From: a bacterium
GTDB lineage: Bacteria > Electryoneota > Electryoneia > Electryoneales > Electryoneaceae
Length of the DNA stretch: 58,047 nt
Direction of reading: 5' to 3'
Assembly (NCBI GenBank): GCA_020444425.1
Contig: JAHLLB010000031.1
Location: forward strand, 1 to 58,047
Shown here: positions 35,296-45,367 of the stretch, in pieces
Position numbering within the stretch: the stretch's first letter is position 1
Layout: the number at the start of each line of letters is the position of its first letter
The notes under the pieces: model-generated
Database searches by the model: none
Seen by the model: the letters and a program-made list of their open reading frames with translations, nothing else
Told to the model about the DNA's origin: nothing
Position numbers and translations under genes: made by a program

Positions 35296-37386
35296 ATGCA
35301 CAGGGTGCCGAGTGGTAATAGTGTCCGGAAAAATGATCCGGTGATCACGAGAAAACGTATCAATCTGACCGTTGTCTCGCTGTCCATGATCATCGGCGGG
35401 TTGATCGTTGCGTATTACGATTCGCTCAGAGGATCGTACACGGAATTGCCGTACATCCTCGTGTTGGTTGCAACTGCTTTCACAGCGCTTCTGGTTGAAC
35501 GTCTGGGCCGGACTCAGCTCGGATTCACTCTGCTGGTTCTGGCTGGCTTTTTCCTCTCGTTTTCATTGCAGATCGTCAACGGCCCGGAGAATAAAGTCAG
35601 CTTGATGGTGTTGCCGACGGTGCTTGTGTTGGGCGCGCATCTGGTTCGGCAGAACCATCTGTACATCCTCTACGGTTTGGGTTTTGTGACCGTCCTGCTT
35701 CCTCCGCTGTTGCAAGTTCAGTTCGGCGAACAGCTTTACGGCAGCACGCTGGTATTCGATTTCACCGATCTTCTGGACCGGCTTGTCGTTACCGCCATCA
35801 CGGTTGTCGTGGTTCACATTTTCGTCAAGGATTGGCGCACCGCCTTGTTTGAACGTTGGAAGCAGGCGGAAATTGTCGCGCAATCTCCGGACCCGATCCT
35901 GATCACGGACAGTCGCTACATCATCGAATACGTCAATCCGTCGTTCTGCAAAACCTTCGGTTATAAGCAGGAAGAGGTAATCGGCCGTGAAGTGACGACG
36001 TTGTTTGGCAAGGAGCAGAAGCAGACGTCACCGGTAGAGATCAAGCAGCAGTTGGAGCGTGACCATTTCTGGAACGGCCGGTTCATCCGTCCCACGAAGG
36101 ACGGCACTCCAGTCACCGTCAGTGTCATGATTTCGGCGTTGCTCAACGAGTCCGGCGAGATCACGAATTTCTACGAGTTCTCGCGTGATATCAGCAAGGA
36201 GCTGGATCTCGAGAAGCAGTTGTTGCAGGCACAGAAGATGGAAGTCGTCGGGCAGCTGGCGGGCGGAGTGGCGCATGACTTCAACAACGTGCTGCAGGTG
36301 ATTTACAGCCACACTCAGCTTGGCCAACTCATGCACGGCAAGCAGGACCCGGCTACTGAGCATTTCAGTTCCATCGAGGCCGCCGCGGATCGTGCAAGCA
36401 CGCTGGTCCAGCGCATGCTCGCGTTCAGCCGTCAACAGCTGTTGCAGGTGGCGAATTATGATCTGAACACAGACTTGTCGAACACGTTACGCATGATCCG
36501 GCGGGTCATTGGTGAACGGATCAACCTTGTCTGGCAACCTGACAGCGCGATTGGGCATGTCGTTGCCGACCGTGGTCAGATCGAACAGGTGATCATGAAC
36601 CTTTGCATCAACGCCCGGGATGCCATGCCGGATGGTGGGCGTTTGAAGGTGCGAACGTCGCAGATTCACTTCGGTCAGGACACAGGCAAGCGACCGCAGT
36701 GGGCGAAAGAAGATGAGTACGTGGCGATTGAAGTGTCCGACACGGGCACTGGAATTCCACCGGAGATCGTCAATCGCATTTTCGAACCGTTCTTCACCAC
36801 CAAGGGAGAGGGCAAGGGAACCGGGCTTGGGCTGTCAACAGCATACGGGATCATTCTGCAACACCATGGGATGCTGGACGTTCGCAGTGAGGCGGGGAAG
36901 GGATCAACATTCACCGTGTATTTGCCTCATACGGTGGAAACTGCACAGCAGGAGACCGAGATGGATTCCATAAAGGCATCCAGTGATCTCAGTGATTTGA
37001 CGGTTCTGGTCGCCGAGGATGATGGCTACGTGCGCAGCACCGTAGCACGCATTCTCGAACATGAAGGGTGCCGGGTTATCCTCGCTGAAAACGGACTGAT
37101 CGGCCTGGAGAAGTACAAAAGCCACCGCAGTGAAATCACCTGCATCATCAGCGATATCGTGATGCCGGAGATGGAAGGCCTGGAGATGTACGAGCACATC
37201 CAGAAACTCGGGACCGATGTCCCGGTTCTGTTCACCAGCGGATACAGCGGCCGGTTCACGTTGGACGAGATCACCGACAACGAACTGGCGTTTTTGCCCA
37301 AACCGTTCAAGCGACAGGAATTGCTCGAGAAGCTGGAGCAGTTGTGTTGGCCACAGCCCGCAAACGGAAACCTCGATTCAGCGTAA
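35296..37386 (+). CDS. Membrane hybrid sensor histidine kinase with PAS and receiver domains
   Basis: 696 residues. About six N-terminal membrane segments (residues 20-185) have almost no loops, followed by a PAS domain (about 190-310: IVAQSPDPILITDSRYIIEY). The HisKA motif is VAHDFNNVLQVI, with phosphoacceptor His327. The ATPase domain shows MNLCINARDAMPDGG and TGTGIPPEIVNRIFEPFFTTK. A C-terminal receiver follows (about 575-690) with Asp620 in CIISDIVMP and Lys in LPKPFK. There is no DNA-binding output and no separate regulator next door, so the target is unknown. Confidence 0.9.
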   Translation: MHRVPSGNSVRKNDPVITRKRINLTVVSLSMIIGGLIVAYYDSLRGSYTELPYILVLVATAFTALLVERLGRTQLGFTLLVLAGFFLSFSLQIVNGPENKVSLMVLPTVLVLGAHLVRQNHLYILYGLGFVTVLLPPLLQVQFGEQLYGSTLVFDFTDLLDRLVVTAITVVVVHIFVKDWRTALFERWKQAEIVAQSPDPILITDSRYIIEYVNPSFCKTFGYKQEEVIGREVTTLFGKEQKQTSPVEIKQQLERDHFWNGRFIRPTKDGTPVTVSVMISALLNESGEITNFYEFSRDISKELDLEKQLLQAQKMEVVGQLAGGVAHDFNNVLQVIYSHTQLGQLMHGKQDPATEHFSSIEAAADRASTLVQRMLAFSRQQLLQVANYDLNTDLSNTLRMIRRVIGERINLVWQPDSAIGHVVADRGQIEQVIMNLCINARDAMPDGGRLKVRTSQIHFGQDTGKRPQWAKEDEYVAIEVSDTGTGIPPEIVNRIFEPFFTTKGEGKGTGLGLSTAYGIILQHHGMLDVRSEAGKGSTFTVYLPHTVETAQQETEMDSIKASSDLSDLTVLVAEDDGYVRSTVARILEHEGCRVILAENGLIGLEKYKSHRSEITCIISDIVMPEMEGLEMYEHIQKLGTDVPVLFTSGYSGRFTLDEITDNELAFLPKPFKRQELLEKLEQLCWPQPANGNLDSA

Positions 37387-37434
37387 GCAAACCGATGGCT
37401 GCCTTCACAACGTCTCCGACCTGAAGGCAGTCGT

Positions 37435-39630
37435 TTATTTCAACACCGTCACCTTGCGGCTGAGGGACTGACCGTCCTCGGTGGCGAGATGCAGCAGGTA
37501 GGTGCCGGACGCCAACGAGTTGGCGTTCAGCGACACGGTATGCTGCCCGGCGGTAAACACCCCACGCGCAACCAGACCCACCTTCTGACCGAGCATATTG
37601 AACAGCGCGACTTCCGCACGTACCGGCCGTGGCAGCGAGACCACCGCCGTTGCGCGGGCGTTGAACGGGTTCGGATACAACGTCGAGATCGCAAACTGGT
37701 CCGGCAGGTTCGACGTCATCGACTCCGGCGCATCGTTGATGATGAATTCAGCCAACGGCAGAACGTCGATCTTGCCATAACCCCATGTCGTGTTCGGGAC
37801 GGTGCCGGTGTATTGATCGGTGACGGCGTGATCGAACAGAACCTGCCGCACCATGTGCCCGAGCGGCAGATCGGCTCCGTGCTGGAACCAGTTTGCCATC
37901 ACCGCGGCGGTTGCACCGGACGCAGCGGGGCAGGCCATGGATGTACCACGGAAGAGGACGTAATCGCCGGGTGTACCGGGGGCGTCGCCGGGATTCAGCA
38001 GGATGTAATTGTCGTAGCTGCCGCCAGGCTGGAGGCTGGAAACGTCGCCGTCCCGCGCGGAGGCGATCATGCTGCCCGGCGAGGCGATGTCCGGTTTCTG
38101 TAAGCCGTCGATGCGTGGCCCGATGCTGGAGAAGGACGCGATATCGCCGATGGTGCCGGACGCCGTGTGCGTTTCCCCGTTGTAGTCTTCCCATTCCGTA
38201 CGGCTGGTGTAGGCCGCGACCGCGATTGCGCCGTCCGCTATGGCCGGTGAACCGACCGTGTACTGCGGATCGCCGTTGTTGAACTCGTACCCGATGCTGT
38301 ACGGCCCGAGTGTCTGCACACCGACATACAGGTGGAACACCTGGTCATGATCGGAGTTGTTGGCAATTGTGATGTAGCGGTGGTCAGCGTTGCTCGGCAA
38401 CACTTCATCCCCGAGTAGGTAGCGGGATTCGGTTCCGCGTGGGGACTGTTGCTGCTCGCTGACGGTTGCGTCCAGCGGCAGGAAATTGTTGTCGTAGGCG
38501 GTGAGGTCGAAGAAGGTGCGATCGTCGGTGTTCGGACCGTCATACGCGATCACGTTCACCAGGAACACCTGCCCCGTCGCCCACTGCGAGACCGTAAGGC
38601 CGATGAACGCCGACTGTGTGTTTGCAGGTACAGTCAACGAGTAATGGTGGTCGTCGTTGGCGCTGTTGCCCGCTGAGATGAAGACGATCATGCCATCGTC
38701 GACGACGTAATCGACCGCCTGTTCGTTCTCCATCGATCCGTCGAGGAACTCGTTGAAGTAGCCGTACGACATGGACGCGACGTCGCAGTCGTAATACTCC
38801 CGTGCGGCGATGAAGGAGTGGGTCACACCGGCGGAGGTTTCCAGCCCCTCGGCGTCATTTCCGATCTTGAGGAACACCAGTTCCGCCTCGGTTGCCATGC
38901 CGGCGTAAAGACCGCCGGACGCGGTCCCGCGTCCGAGGACGGTTCCGGCAACATGGGTGCCGTGCCCGGTGACGGTATTGCCGACGGTGAAGTTGCTGTC
39001 CGGCCACTCGCTGTAATCGACGGCGTGAACCGGGACCGGAATGTCAGGGTGGTCAATGTCGACGCCGGAATCGAGCACCGCGACCCGGACACCGTTCCCC
39101 TGATTATACACCGCGCCGTAGGTGTTGACGGCTGCGTTGACGCCGTTCAGCTCACGGGCGATGTCGTTCTGCGGCGCGAGCACGTCCTCACCGTTGCCCA
39201 GCCGTTCCACGAACGGCAGCAGCGCGAGGTCGTCGATGGCGTTGACCGGCACCCGCGCAAGAAAGAATCCGGTCGGATGATTTTCCAGTGGCGGAATCCA
39301 GTCGGACAGGATCAGCTCGGCGCCGGTTGCGGCCATGGCGTCGATTTGCGCCGGGCTGGGGTAGGCGTCCAGGTGGACATAGACCAGATGGTCGCCGATG
39401 GCGCGTGTGGACTCGTCCCCACGGATCAGCCAGCCGTCAACGCTGGATGCTGGCCAGGTTTGATCAACGATGCGTTGTTTGGCAACGAGCTGCATCTGCA
39501 ACGATCCGGACAGCTTCTGCCGGGCTTCGGCGGGCATGTCAGGCAGAGCAATTTGCGTTGCGGCGAACGACGACACGGCGAACGAGACGATCAGAACGAT
39601 CAGGAAAATCGGAAGAAGCCGGCGACTCAT
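37435..39630 (-). CDS. Subtilisin-like S8 serine protease with sorting domain
   Basis: About 731 residues from the ATG at 39630 (GAGGA upstream), where a signal peptide begins (LLPIFLIVLIVSFAVSSFA). The catalytic triad is visible as Asp187 in VAVLDSGVDIDHPD, His223 in GHGTHVAGT and Ser564 in GTSMACPAASG. A large insertion lies between the His and Ser motifs (about 330-470). The protein ends with the sorting module (LYPNPFNARATAVVSLP, LFNMLGQKVGLVA, SGTYLLHLA, ending RKVTVLK). The residues before the catalytic domain resemble an inhibitor-type prodomain. It is expected to be an exported protease. Confidence 0.93.
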   Translation of the reverse strand: MSRRLLPIFLIVLIVSFAVSSFAATQIALPDMPAEARQKLSGSLQMQLVAKQRIVDQTWPASSVDGWLIRGDESTRAIGDHLVYVHLDAYPSPAQIDAMAATGAELILSDWIPPLENHPTGFFLARVPVNAIDDLALLPFVERLGNGEDVLAPQNDIARELNGVNAAVNTYGAVYNQGNGVRVAVLDSGVDIDHPDIPVPVHAVDYSEWPDSNFTVGNTVTGHGTHVAGTVLGRGTASGGLYAGMATEAELVFLKIGNDAEGLETSAGVTHSFIAAREYYDCDVASMSYGYFNEFLDGSMENEQAVDYVVDDGMIVFISAGNSANDDHHYSLTVPANTQSAFIGLTVSQWATGQVFLVNVIAYDGPNTDDRTFFDLTAYDNNFLPLDATVSEQQQSPRGTESRYLLGDEVLPSNADHRYITIANNSDHDQVFHLYVGVQTLGPYSIGYEFNNGDPQYTVGSPAIADGAIAVAAYTSRTEWEDYNGETHTASGTIGDIASFSSIGPRIDGLQKPDIASPGSMIASARDGDVSSLQPGGSYDNYILLNPGDAPGTPGDYVLFRGTSMACPAASGATAAVMANWFQHGADLPLGHMVRQVLFDHAVTDQYTGTVPNTTWGYGKIDVLPLAEFIINDAPESMTSNLPDQFAISTLYPNPFNARATAVVSLPRPVRAEVALFNMLGQKVGLVARGVFTAGQHTVSLNANSLASGTYLLHLATEDGQSLSRKVTVLK

Positions 39631-39743
39631 GAATCCAGTCCTCAGGTTGAACATCGGTGCGGAGGGAACATCGTTGACCCAAGGGTAAGGTAGCGCCGGA
39701 AGGTGGGAGTACTCAAACGCAAGAGGGAGGGAAGGTGCATAAC

Positions 39744-39780
39744 AAACCGGGGACACTTTCGGAGAAAGTGTCCCCGGTTT
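39744..39780. repeat. Perfect CCGGGGACAC inverted repeat
   Basis: 17-bp arms (AAACCGGGGACACTTTC and its complement) flank the loop GGA. It lies downstream of the 965-residue secreted-protein gene and upstream of the protease gene. Confidence 0.85.
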
Positions 39781-39798
39781 CAGGGTGTCTGTCTTTTT

Positions 39799-39823
39799 CT
39801 CAAGACTCAAGACTCAAGACTAG
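39799..39823 (-). repeat. AGTCTTG heptamer array after a stop codon
   Basis: On the coding strand AGTCTTG is repeated three times, starting four bases past the stop codon at 39825-39827. Confidence 0.8.
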
Positions 39824-39824
39824 T

Positions 39825-42722
39825 TTACTTCATCAGCACGATCTTGCGCATCTCGTTCAGCTTCCCGGGCACGTTGGCGTGGACAAAATACACGCCACTG
39901 GCGAGCGACGATCCGTCAATGGTGAGACGGTGGTTGCCGGCGGAGAAGGTGCCATCCGCGATGGTCGCAACCTGCTGGCCCATCACGTTGATCACAGTCA
40001 CCTCAAGCGTGCTGGTTTCCGGCAGCGCGAGGCTGATCGTGGTGGTCGGGTTGAACGGGTTCGGGGCGATCGATCCGACACGGAACTCAGTCGGCAACGC
40101 TTTCGCTGTCACCGGTTCATCCGCCGTAAAATCGAGCACCTGGTGTTTCCATTCGGTCACCGTCTCATTGGCGGTGTAGGAGTCGCCCTTGAAGAAGGTG
40201 AACGAGTCGGTAGACATGGCGTCCGGGTAGAAACCGACATAGGCTTCGACGACGTAGACACCGTCCGGCAACCAGCCGGGGACGGCGTTTTCGACCGATG
40301 CGATGTCAATCTCCCGGTACGGCCACATGCTGAAAGTGGCGGTGCGGTACGCCTGCACCTGTCCACCGTTGGGACCGGTCACGTCGATCCAATAGTTCAG
40401 ATCTTCAATCCAGGAATCGACATTCGATGTGATGTTCAGCGCGTAAAACAGGCTGCCGCCGTTTGACGGGATCTCATCCTGTACCGGAGCAACGTTCACC
40501 GACACATCCGGCTCGTTGTCTGCAACGGAAACCGTCGCGGTCAGATGATGGCCACTTTCGGCAAAGAAGTCACCGTTCAGGGCGTCCTGCAAATCAAAGA
40601 ACTGGTTGGCCTGATGCTGGTTCGGGGCTGTCCGGTAAGGGAACGGCTGGTAGTACCCTTCCATGCCTTCGTCGGTAATCTCCGCCCAGATCCAGCAGTC
40701 CCCGGTCAGGTTCTGCAGTTCCGGGAAACCGGACACGTCGAAATTGACCATGTACTCACCGGTATAGCCCGGGTCCACATCGAAATAGTACGTGCCGCTG
40801 AAGAGTTCGTTTGCCGGGGTGGGTCCACCCGGGAAGATGTGGAACTCCATGGACGCATTCGCCGGCGCACCGCCAGCCGCCGAGTGGAAGAAGGTGCGGA
40901 AGTTGATCACGTCGATGTCGTAGGTCATTCCGGCGAAGAAGTCCGGGTTGATCTCAGACGGCACGAGGTGGACCACCGGCCCATCATTCGCGTCGGTAAC
41001 GGTCAGCGTGCCGGGGTAACTGCGGGAGTCGCAGCCCATTTCATACTGTTCCGTTGGGAGTACGTCGAGCTCGACCATGTAGCTGTTGTTGTCCGGAATT
41101 TGATCGGGATGAGTATGCATCGCATTCAGCTGGTTGAACCCGATGTCATCCATCTGCGGCAGCCAGATGCCGTCTTGCGGACTGTCCGGATGCCACAGGT
41201 CGAGGTTGATCGACTCACCGGGATCGAGTGAATACGGCCCTGCCGGGAACAGCGGATAGACCGCGCCGTTCAAATCCCACACCGCCATGAAATTGTCGGC
41301 CGGTTCAGTCGACAAGTTGCTGACGATGACATCACCGTCCACCGGGATGTCAACCGTGGTCGGATACGGAACGTCCATGGTGATGCCGAGATCTGAGGTC
41401 AGCTGTTCCTTGTAGATCAGGATGTCGTCAATACGGAAGAAGGAGAAATCGGGTGGTGTTTCCGGGCAGTGGAAGTAGATCCGGAGCTTGACATCGTCCA
41501 TGCCAGCGAGATAGCTGATGTCCCAGTCCCAGGTATAGCCGGATTCGCTGAACCGTGTCCATTCGCCGTCCGTGCCGCCAACGTAGACATAGCTCCCAGA
41601 CGAGGACGCCGGATTCCAGGTTTGATCCACCGGATTGTACAGCTCCGGCCGCCAGTAGAACTCATCCGGGAAGTTGTTGGTGTATTCCAGGTCGATCGAC
41701 ATGTACAGATCAAGCCACAGGCTTTCACCAGCATTGATATCCGGCATGTTGAATTCCGGGCTTTCGGCGTACTGGTCCTGCATTTCCAGAATCTGTTCTT
41801 CCACGCCGAGGTAATGAGTCGGTGAGTAAGCGTTGGCGGCGTTGTCGATGATCTGCAACGTGATCGGCAGACCGCCGCTGAACTCGGTGCGGGTCAGGAA
41901 GGTTGGATCGCCGCCGATGTTACCGCCGTCCGCATCCTCGAACCAGACGGTCACATCATCCTGCGCGACCTTCAGGTCATCGATCTGCAAGCCGAACATG
42001 TCTGGATTGTTGTTGGAATCGTAGGCCGTGTCCGACCCGAAGGCGACCGCGACATAGACGGTTTCGTAGCTGGCGTAGTCGTTCAGCAGGAACCGTGCTT
42101 CGGTCCACGTGGTGCAGAACGGTTCGTTGCCTTCGCCCGCCCATGCAGGGAACGGACCCGGATCCGGCATCCACAGGTCGAACGCTACCACGTCATTCTC
42201 CGTGTACTGAGGCGACTGAGCCAGCGGATTGATGATAGCACGCTGACAGTCTTCCGGAGCCGCACCGGGCGTGTCGCTGTACATCACCCAGACATTGGCG
42301 CCGTCCCAATTACCATCCTCAAGATAGGCGCGGAACCAGAAGTTGAAGATGATCGAGTCAGCAGCGGCGGACAACGTCAACGCCGGACTGACCATAAAGT
42401 CGAGCCAGTCGTTCTCGTAACCACCGTACGCTGCATTCCCGACATTTGGATTGAAGCAACGCCAGCTGTTTCCGTTCCACCCTTCCCAGTCATCCGTCGC
42501 CCAGTGGCTGGAAACGTTGGAAGGATCGTAGAATGTCCATTCCGGCGGATCGGTTTCGAAGTCCTCGAACCAGACATCCACGTCTGGCACCGGAGTCTCG
42601 GGTACTTCGGTACCAGGCACCATCTTCGTGGTGGCGTGTTGCGGCGTAAACGCAGCCGGTGAAGCAATGACACCCCCCACGAACAGCATAGCGAGGAACA
42701 AGCAGATCGTCTTGCGTAGCAT
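39825..42722 (-). CDS. Large secreted protein with sorting domain
   Basis: About 965 residues from the ATG at 42722, preceded by GGGGGTG and opening a signal peptide (LRKTICLFLAMLFVGGVIA). Two jelly-roll-like segments are suggested by VWFEDFETDPPEWTF ... NDWLDFMVSPALTLS and by the second segment around LWLDLYMSIDLEYTN ... FFRIDDILIYKE; these resemble the MAM/immune-inhibitor type of accessory domain. Ig-like domains follow, the last with the EIPSNGGSLFYALNI ... DGVYVVEAYVGFYPD pattern shared with other cargo here. The C-terminal sorting module is complete (IAPNPFNPTTTISLALP, VINVMGQQVATIA, SGVYFVHA, ending RKIVLMK). No protease motif was seen. Confidence 0.8.
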   Translation of the reverse strand: MLRKTICLFLAMLFVGGVIASPAAFTPQHATTKMVPGTEVPETPVPDVDVWFEDFETDPPEWTFYDPSNVSSHWATDDWEGWNGNSWRCFNPNVGNAAYGGYENDWLDFMVSPALTLSAAADSIIFNFWFRAYLEDGNWDGANVWVMYSDTPGAAPEDCQRAIINPLAQSPQYTENDVVAFDLWMPDPGPFPAWAGEGNEPFCTTWTEARFLLNDYASYETVYVAVAFGSDTAYDSNNNPDMFGLQIDDLKVAQDDVTVWFEDADGGNIGGDPTFLTRTEFSGGLPITLQIIDNAANAYSPTHYLGVEEQILEMQDQYAESPEFNMPDINAGESLWLDLYMSIDLEYTNNFPDEFYWRPELYNPVDQTWNPASSSGSYVYVGGTDGEWTRFSESGYTWDWDISYLAGMDDVKLRIYFHCPETPPDFSFFRIDDILIYKEQLTSDLGITMDVPYPTTVDIPVDGDVIVSNLSTEPADNFMAVWDLNGAVYPLFPAGPYSLDPGESINLDLWHPDSPQDGIWLPQMDDIGFNQLNAMHTHPDQIPDNNSYMVELDVLPTEQYEMGCDSRSYPGTLTVTDANDGPVVHLVPSEINPDFFAGMTYDIDVINFRTFFHSAAGGAPANASMEFHIFPGGPTPANELFSGTYYFDVDPGYTGEYMVNFDVSGFPELQNLTGDCWIWAEITDEGMEGYYQPFPYRTAPNQHQANQFFDLQDALNGDFFAESGHHLTATVSVADNEPDVSVNVAPVQDEIPSNGGSLFYALNITSNVDSWIEDLNYWIDVTGPNGGQVQAYRTATFSMWPYREIDIASVENAVPGWLPDGVYVVEAYVGFYPDAMSTDSFTFFKGDSYTANETVTEWKHQVLDFTADEPVTAKALPTEFRVGSIAPNPFNPTTTISLALPETSTLEVTVINVMGQQVATIADGTFSAGNHRLTIDGSSLASGVYFVHANVPGKLNEMRKIVLMK

Positions 42723-42883
42723 GTGCACACCCCCGTCTTGTTTGAAACAGCTAATAAAACCCTGGACCCAATAATCCGGCCATTTCATTGGCCGATAATT
42801 TGAAAAACTAGAAATCAATGATAGTGTGTATGTGAATTACTTTTGTGAAAGAAAAAAAACTTGCCGCCACGAGAGCCGTCCTA

Positions 42884-42918
42884 TTAAAATAGACCGGTGC
42901 AGGAACACCGGTCTATTT
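42884..42918 (-). terminator. Terminator after cydB
   Basis: AAATAGACCGGTG (42887-42899) pairs with CACCGGTCTATTT (42906-42918), followed on the cydB strand by TTAATAG. It lies 57 bp past the cydB stop. Confidence 0.85.
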
Positions 42919-42974
42919 CGTTAGCTAACGGAAACGGCTAAAATTTCATCAAAGTTAGGGGAGCTTTACGCTAC

Positions 42975-44015
42975 CTAATAGCCGACCCCCATTGGTTTTC
43001 CGTCCTCGTCCACGTCCACTTTTCCGCGAAATACCCAGTAGATCGTGGCGGTATACGCCAGCACCAGCGGCATCCCGATGGCGGCGATGGTCAGCATTAC
43101 GGTCAGCGTTTTCTCTGACGACGCCGCGTTCGCCGCGTTGAGGCTGTTGCCGTCAATGCTGGAATGGATCATGTCCGGGAACATGCCGATGCCGTACAGG
43201 ATCATCAGGAAGATGATCGAGAAGCAGCTGGAGAGGAATGCGAACCACTCGCGGTTGTGATGGATCTCGCGCGGCACATTGGCGATGGCGAGTACACTCA
43301 GCAGCGGCACGACAAACAGCCACGGGTGTTCCTTGAATGGCTGCGCCATGTGCGGCACGAAGAACAGCGTCGCCACCGTGGTCGCGAGGTAGAAGAAGAT
43401 GAACACGAGGATCGCCGGACGGACCCAGCGCCGGATGAATGTGTTCAACTCGCCGCTTGTTTTCAGCACGAGGTAGATCGAGCCGTGCATCACAAACAGC
43501 GCGACCGCGGTCAGTCCCACGAGCACTGAATACGGGTTCAATTGCGCGATCAGGTTGCCGTAGTACTCGTGATCCTCGGTTAACGGGACGCCAATCGCGA
43601 TGTTGCCGAGGGCCACGCCCATGATCAACGGTGCGACCACGCTGGATCCGGCGAACGCGAAATCCCAGAATTTGCGCCAGCTTGCCGAATCCCGCGCCGA
43701 CCGAACCTCAATCGACACCGCGCGGAAGATGAGCATGAACAGCAGCAGGATCAGCGCGAGATAGAAGCCGGAAAACGCGGTCGCGTAAGCCATCGGAAAC
43801 GCCGCGAACAACGCTCCACCAGCCGTGATCAGCCACACTTCGTTGCCGTCCCACACCGGGCCGATGGCGCGCAGCATGGTTTGCCGGTGGGCGTCATTTT
43901 TTGTCAGCAGGAACAGCCCGCCGATACCGAGGTCGAAGCCGTCGAGGATCGCATAGCCGGTGAACAGCACGCCGACCAGGATCCACCATGTCGTCTGCAG
44001 CCAGGTGATTTCCAT
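42975..44015 (-). CDS. cydB: Cytochrome bd ubiquinol oxidase subunit II
   Basis: 346 residues, about nine membrane helices. The family N-terminus is clear (WWILVGVLFTGYAILDGFDLGIGGLF), with GPVWDGNEVWLITAGGALFAAFP. It pairs with CydA to form the high-affinity quinol oxidase that reduces oxygen to water without proton pumping. The start overlaps the cydA stop by one base (TGATG). Confidence 0.96.
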   Translation of the reverse strand: MEITWLQTTWWILVGVLFTGYAILDGFDLGIGGLFLLTKNDAHRQTMLRAIGPVWDGNEVWLITAGGALFAAFPMAYATAFSGFYLALILLLFMLIFRAVSIEVRSARDSASWRKFWDFAFAGSSVVAPLIMGVALGNIAIGVPLTEDHEYYGNLIAQLNPYSVLVGLTAVALFVMHGSIYLVLKTSGELNTFIRRWVRPAILVFIFFYLATTVATLFFVPHMAQPFKEHPWLFVVPLLSVLAIANVPREIHHNREWFAFLSSCFSIIFLMILYGIGMFPDMIHSSIDGNSLNAANAASSEKTLTVMLTIAAIGMPLVLAYTATIYWVFRGKVDVDEDGKPMGVGY

Positions 44016-45367
44016 CAGGCGCGCCTCCCTTCCTTGGCGTACTGGCCGTAAGTTCCCGGGCCAGTCTTGATCTTCTTGTCGAGCAGGGCGATGAACATGA
44101 CAAACAGGCCGAGATAGACGATCGTGAACAGGACCAGGCTGGCCATCACCGCACCGGCACTGACCGTTGGCGAGATACCGTCAACGGTCTTCATCAGGCC
44201 GTAAACGATCCACGGTTGCCGTCCCACCTCCGCCGCGGCCCAGCCGATCTGGTTGCCGATCTGCGGCAGCAGCACCGTCAGCACCATGATCCACAGCAGC
44301 CAGCGCATCTTGAACAGGTGCCCGGTCCAGGACAGAACACCGCCCAGCAGCGACAGGCCGATCAACGCCATACCGATCGCGACCATCAGATGATACATCT
44401 GGAACACGGTGTTCACCGGAGGCCATTCGTCCTCGGGGAACGCGTTCAGTCCGGTGACCTCGTAATCCGTATCGCCCGAGATCAGCCAGCTCAGCATGCC
44501 GGGAATGGCGAGGGATTTGGTCTGCCGGTTTGCTTCATCCACCCAGCCGATGATCGACAGCGGTGCGTTGGGCAGATTGTCTTCGAACTGGCCTTCGAAC
44601 GCCGCCAGTTTTGCCGGTTGTGTCTCCGCGATGGTTACCGCGCTGCCGTGCCCGGTGGTCAGCTGGCCGAGGCTGGCAACGATTGCCAGCACGAACGCGA
44701 TCTTCATCGACGCCTTTGCGAAGTCGGTGTGCCGGTTCCGGATCAGGTAGAACGCGCTGACACTGAGCACGAGCCACGCTCCCGCCTGCCATGCACCCAT
44801 GAAGGAATGCGTCAGCCGGTCCACCGTGCTCGGATTGAACACGACCGCCCAGAAGTCGGTGATTTCGGCACGCGGGCCGGTGGGTGTGTCAACGATGTGG
44901 AAGCCCGCCGGGGTTTGCATCCAGCTGTTGGCGACAATGATCCAGACTGCGCTGAAGTGTGATCCGAGCATCACCATCCAGGTCGCGAACCAGTGCCAGC
45001 CGGGCCGGACTTTGTCCCAGCCGAACAGGACAATGGCGAGGAAGCCGGACTCGAGGAAGAAAGCGAAGACGCCTTCCGCGGCGAGGGCCGAACCGAACAC
45101 GTCCCCGACGTAGCGGGAGTAGTTCGACCAGTTGGTGCCGAACTGGAACTCCATCACGATGCCGGTCGCCACCCCGACGGCAAACACGAGGCCGAAGATT
45201 TTCGTCCAGAATTTTGTCATCTGGAGGTATTCCGGCCGCTTCGTTTTCAGCCACAATCCTTCCATGACGACAAGCAGGAGTCCGAGCCCGATGCTGATTG
45301 GCGGGTAGATGTAATGAAAGCCAATCGTCAATGCGAACTGGATTCTCGATAACAGGGCAACATCCAT
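44015..45367 (-). CDS. cydA: Cytochrome bd ubiquinol oxidase subunit I
   Basis: 450 residues. Conserved elements: N-terminal [16 protein letters not shown] (haem-ligand His at about 18), the Glu-bearing helix [36 protein letters not shown], the His-bearing [10 protein letters not shown] and [10 protein letters not shown] near the C-terminus. The length and the short quinol-binding loop fit the short-Q-loop subgroup. Quinol may be menaquinol, as menA is present downstream. The pair lacks a visible cydX. Confidence 0.96.
   Translation of the reverse strand: MDVALLSRIQFALTIGFHYIYPPISIGLGLLLVVMEGLWLKTKRPEYLQMTKFWTKIFGLVFAVGVATGIVMEFQFGTNWSNYSRYVGDVFGSALAAEGVFAFFLESGFLAIVLFGWDKVRPGWHWFATWMVMLGSHFSAVWIIVANSWMQTPAGFHIVDTPTGPRAEITDFWAVVFNPSTVDRLTHSFMGAWQAGAWLVLSVSAFYLIRNRHTDFAKASMKIAFVLAIVASLGQLTTGHGSAVTIAETQPAKLAAFEGQFEDNLPNAPLSIIGWVDEANRQTKSLAIPGMLSWLISGDTDYEVTGLNAFPEDEWPPVNTVFQMYHLMVAIGMALIGLSLLGGVLSWTGHLFKMRWLLWIMVLTVLLPQIGNQIGWAAAEVGRQPWIVYGLMKTVDGISPTVSAGAVMASLVLFTIVYLGLFVMFIALLDKKIKTGPGTYGQYAKEGRRA

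Noticed and set aside
42884..42918. Third TetR operator (contains TAGACCGGT)
   Set aside because: The match stops after TAGACCGGT and is one arm of a perfect 13-bp hairpin with a T-rich tail after cydB, which a terminator explains fully.
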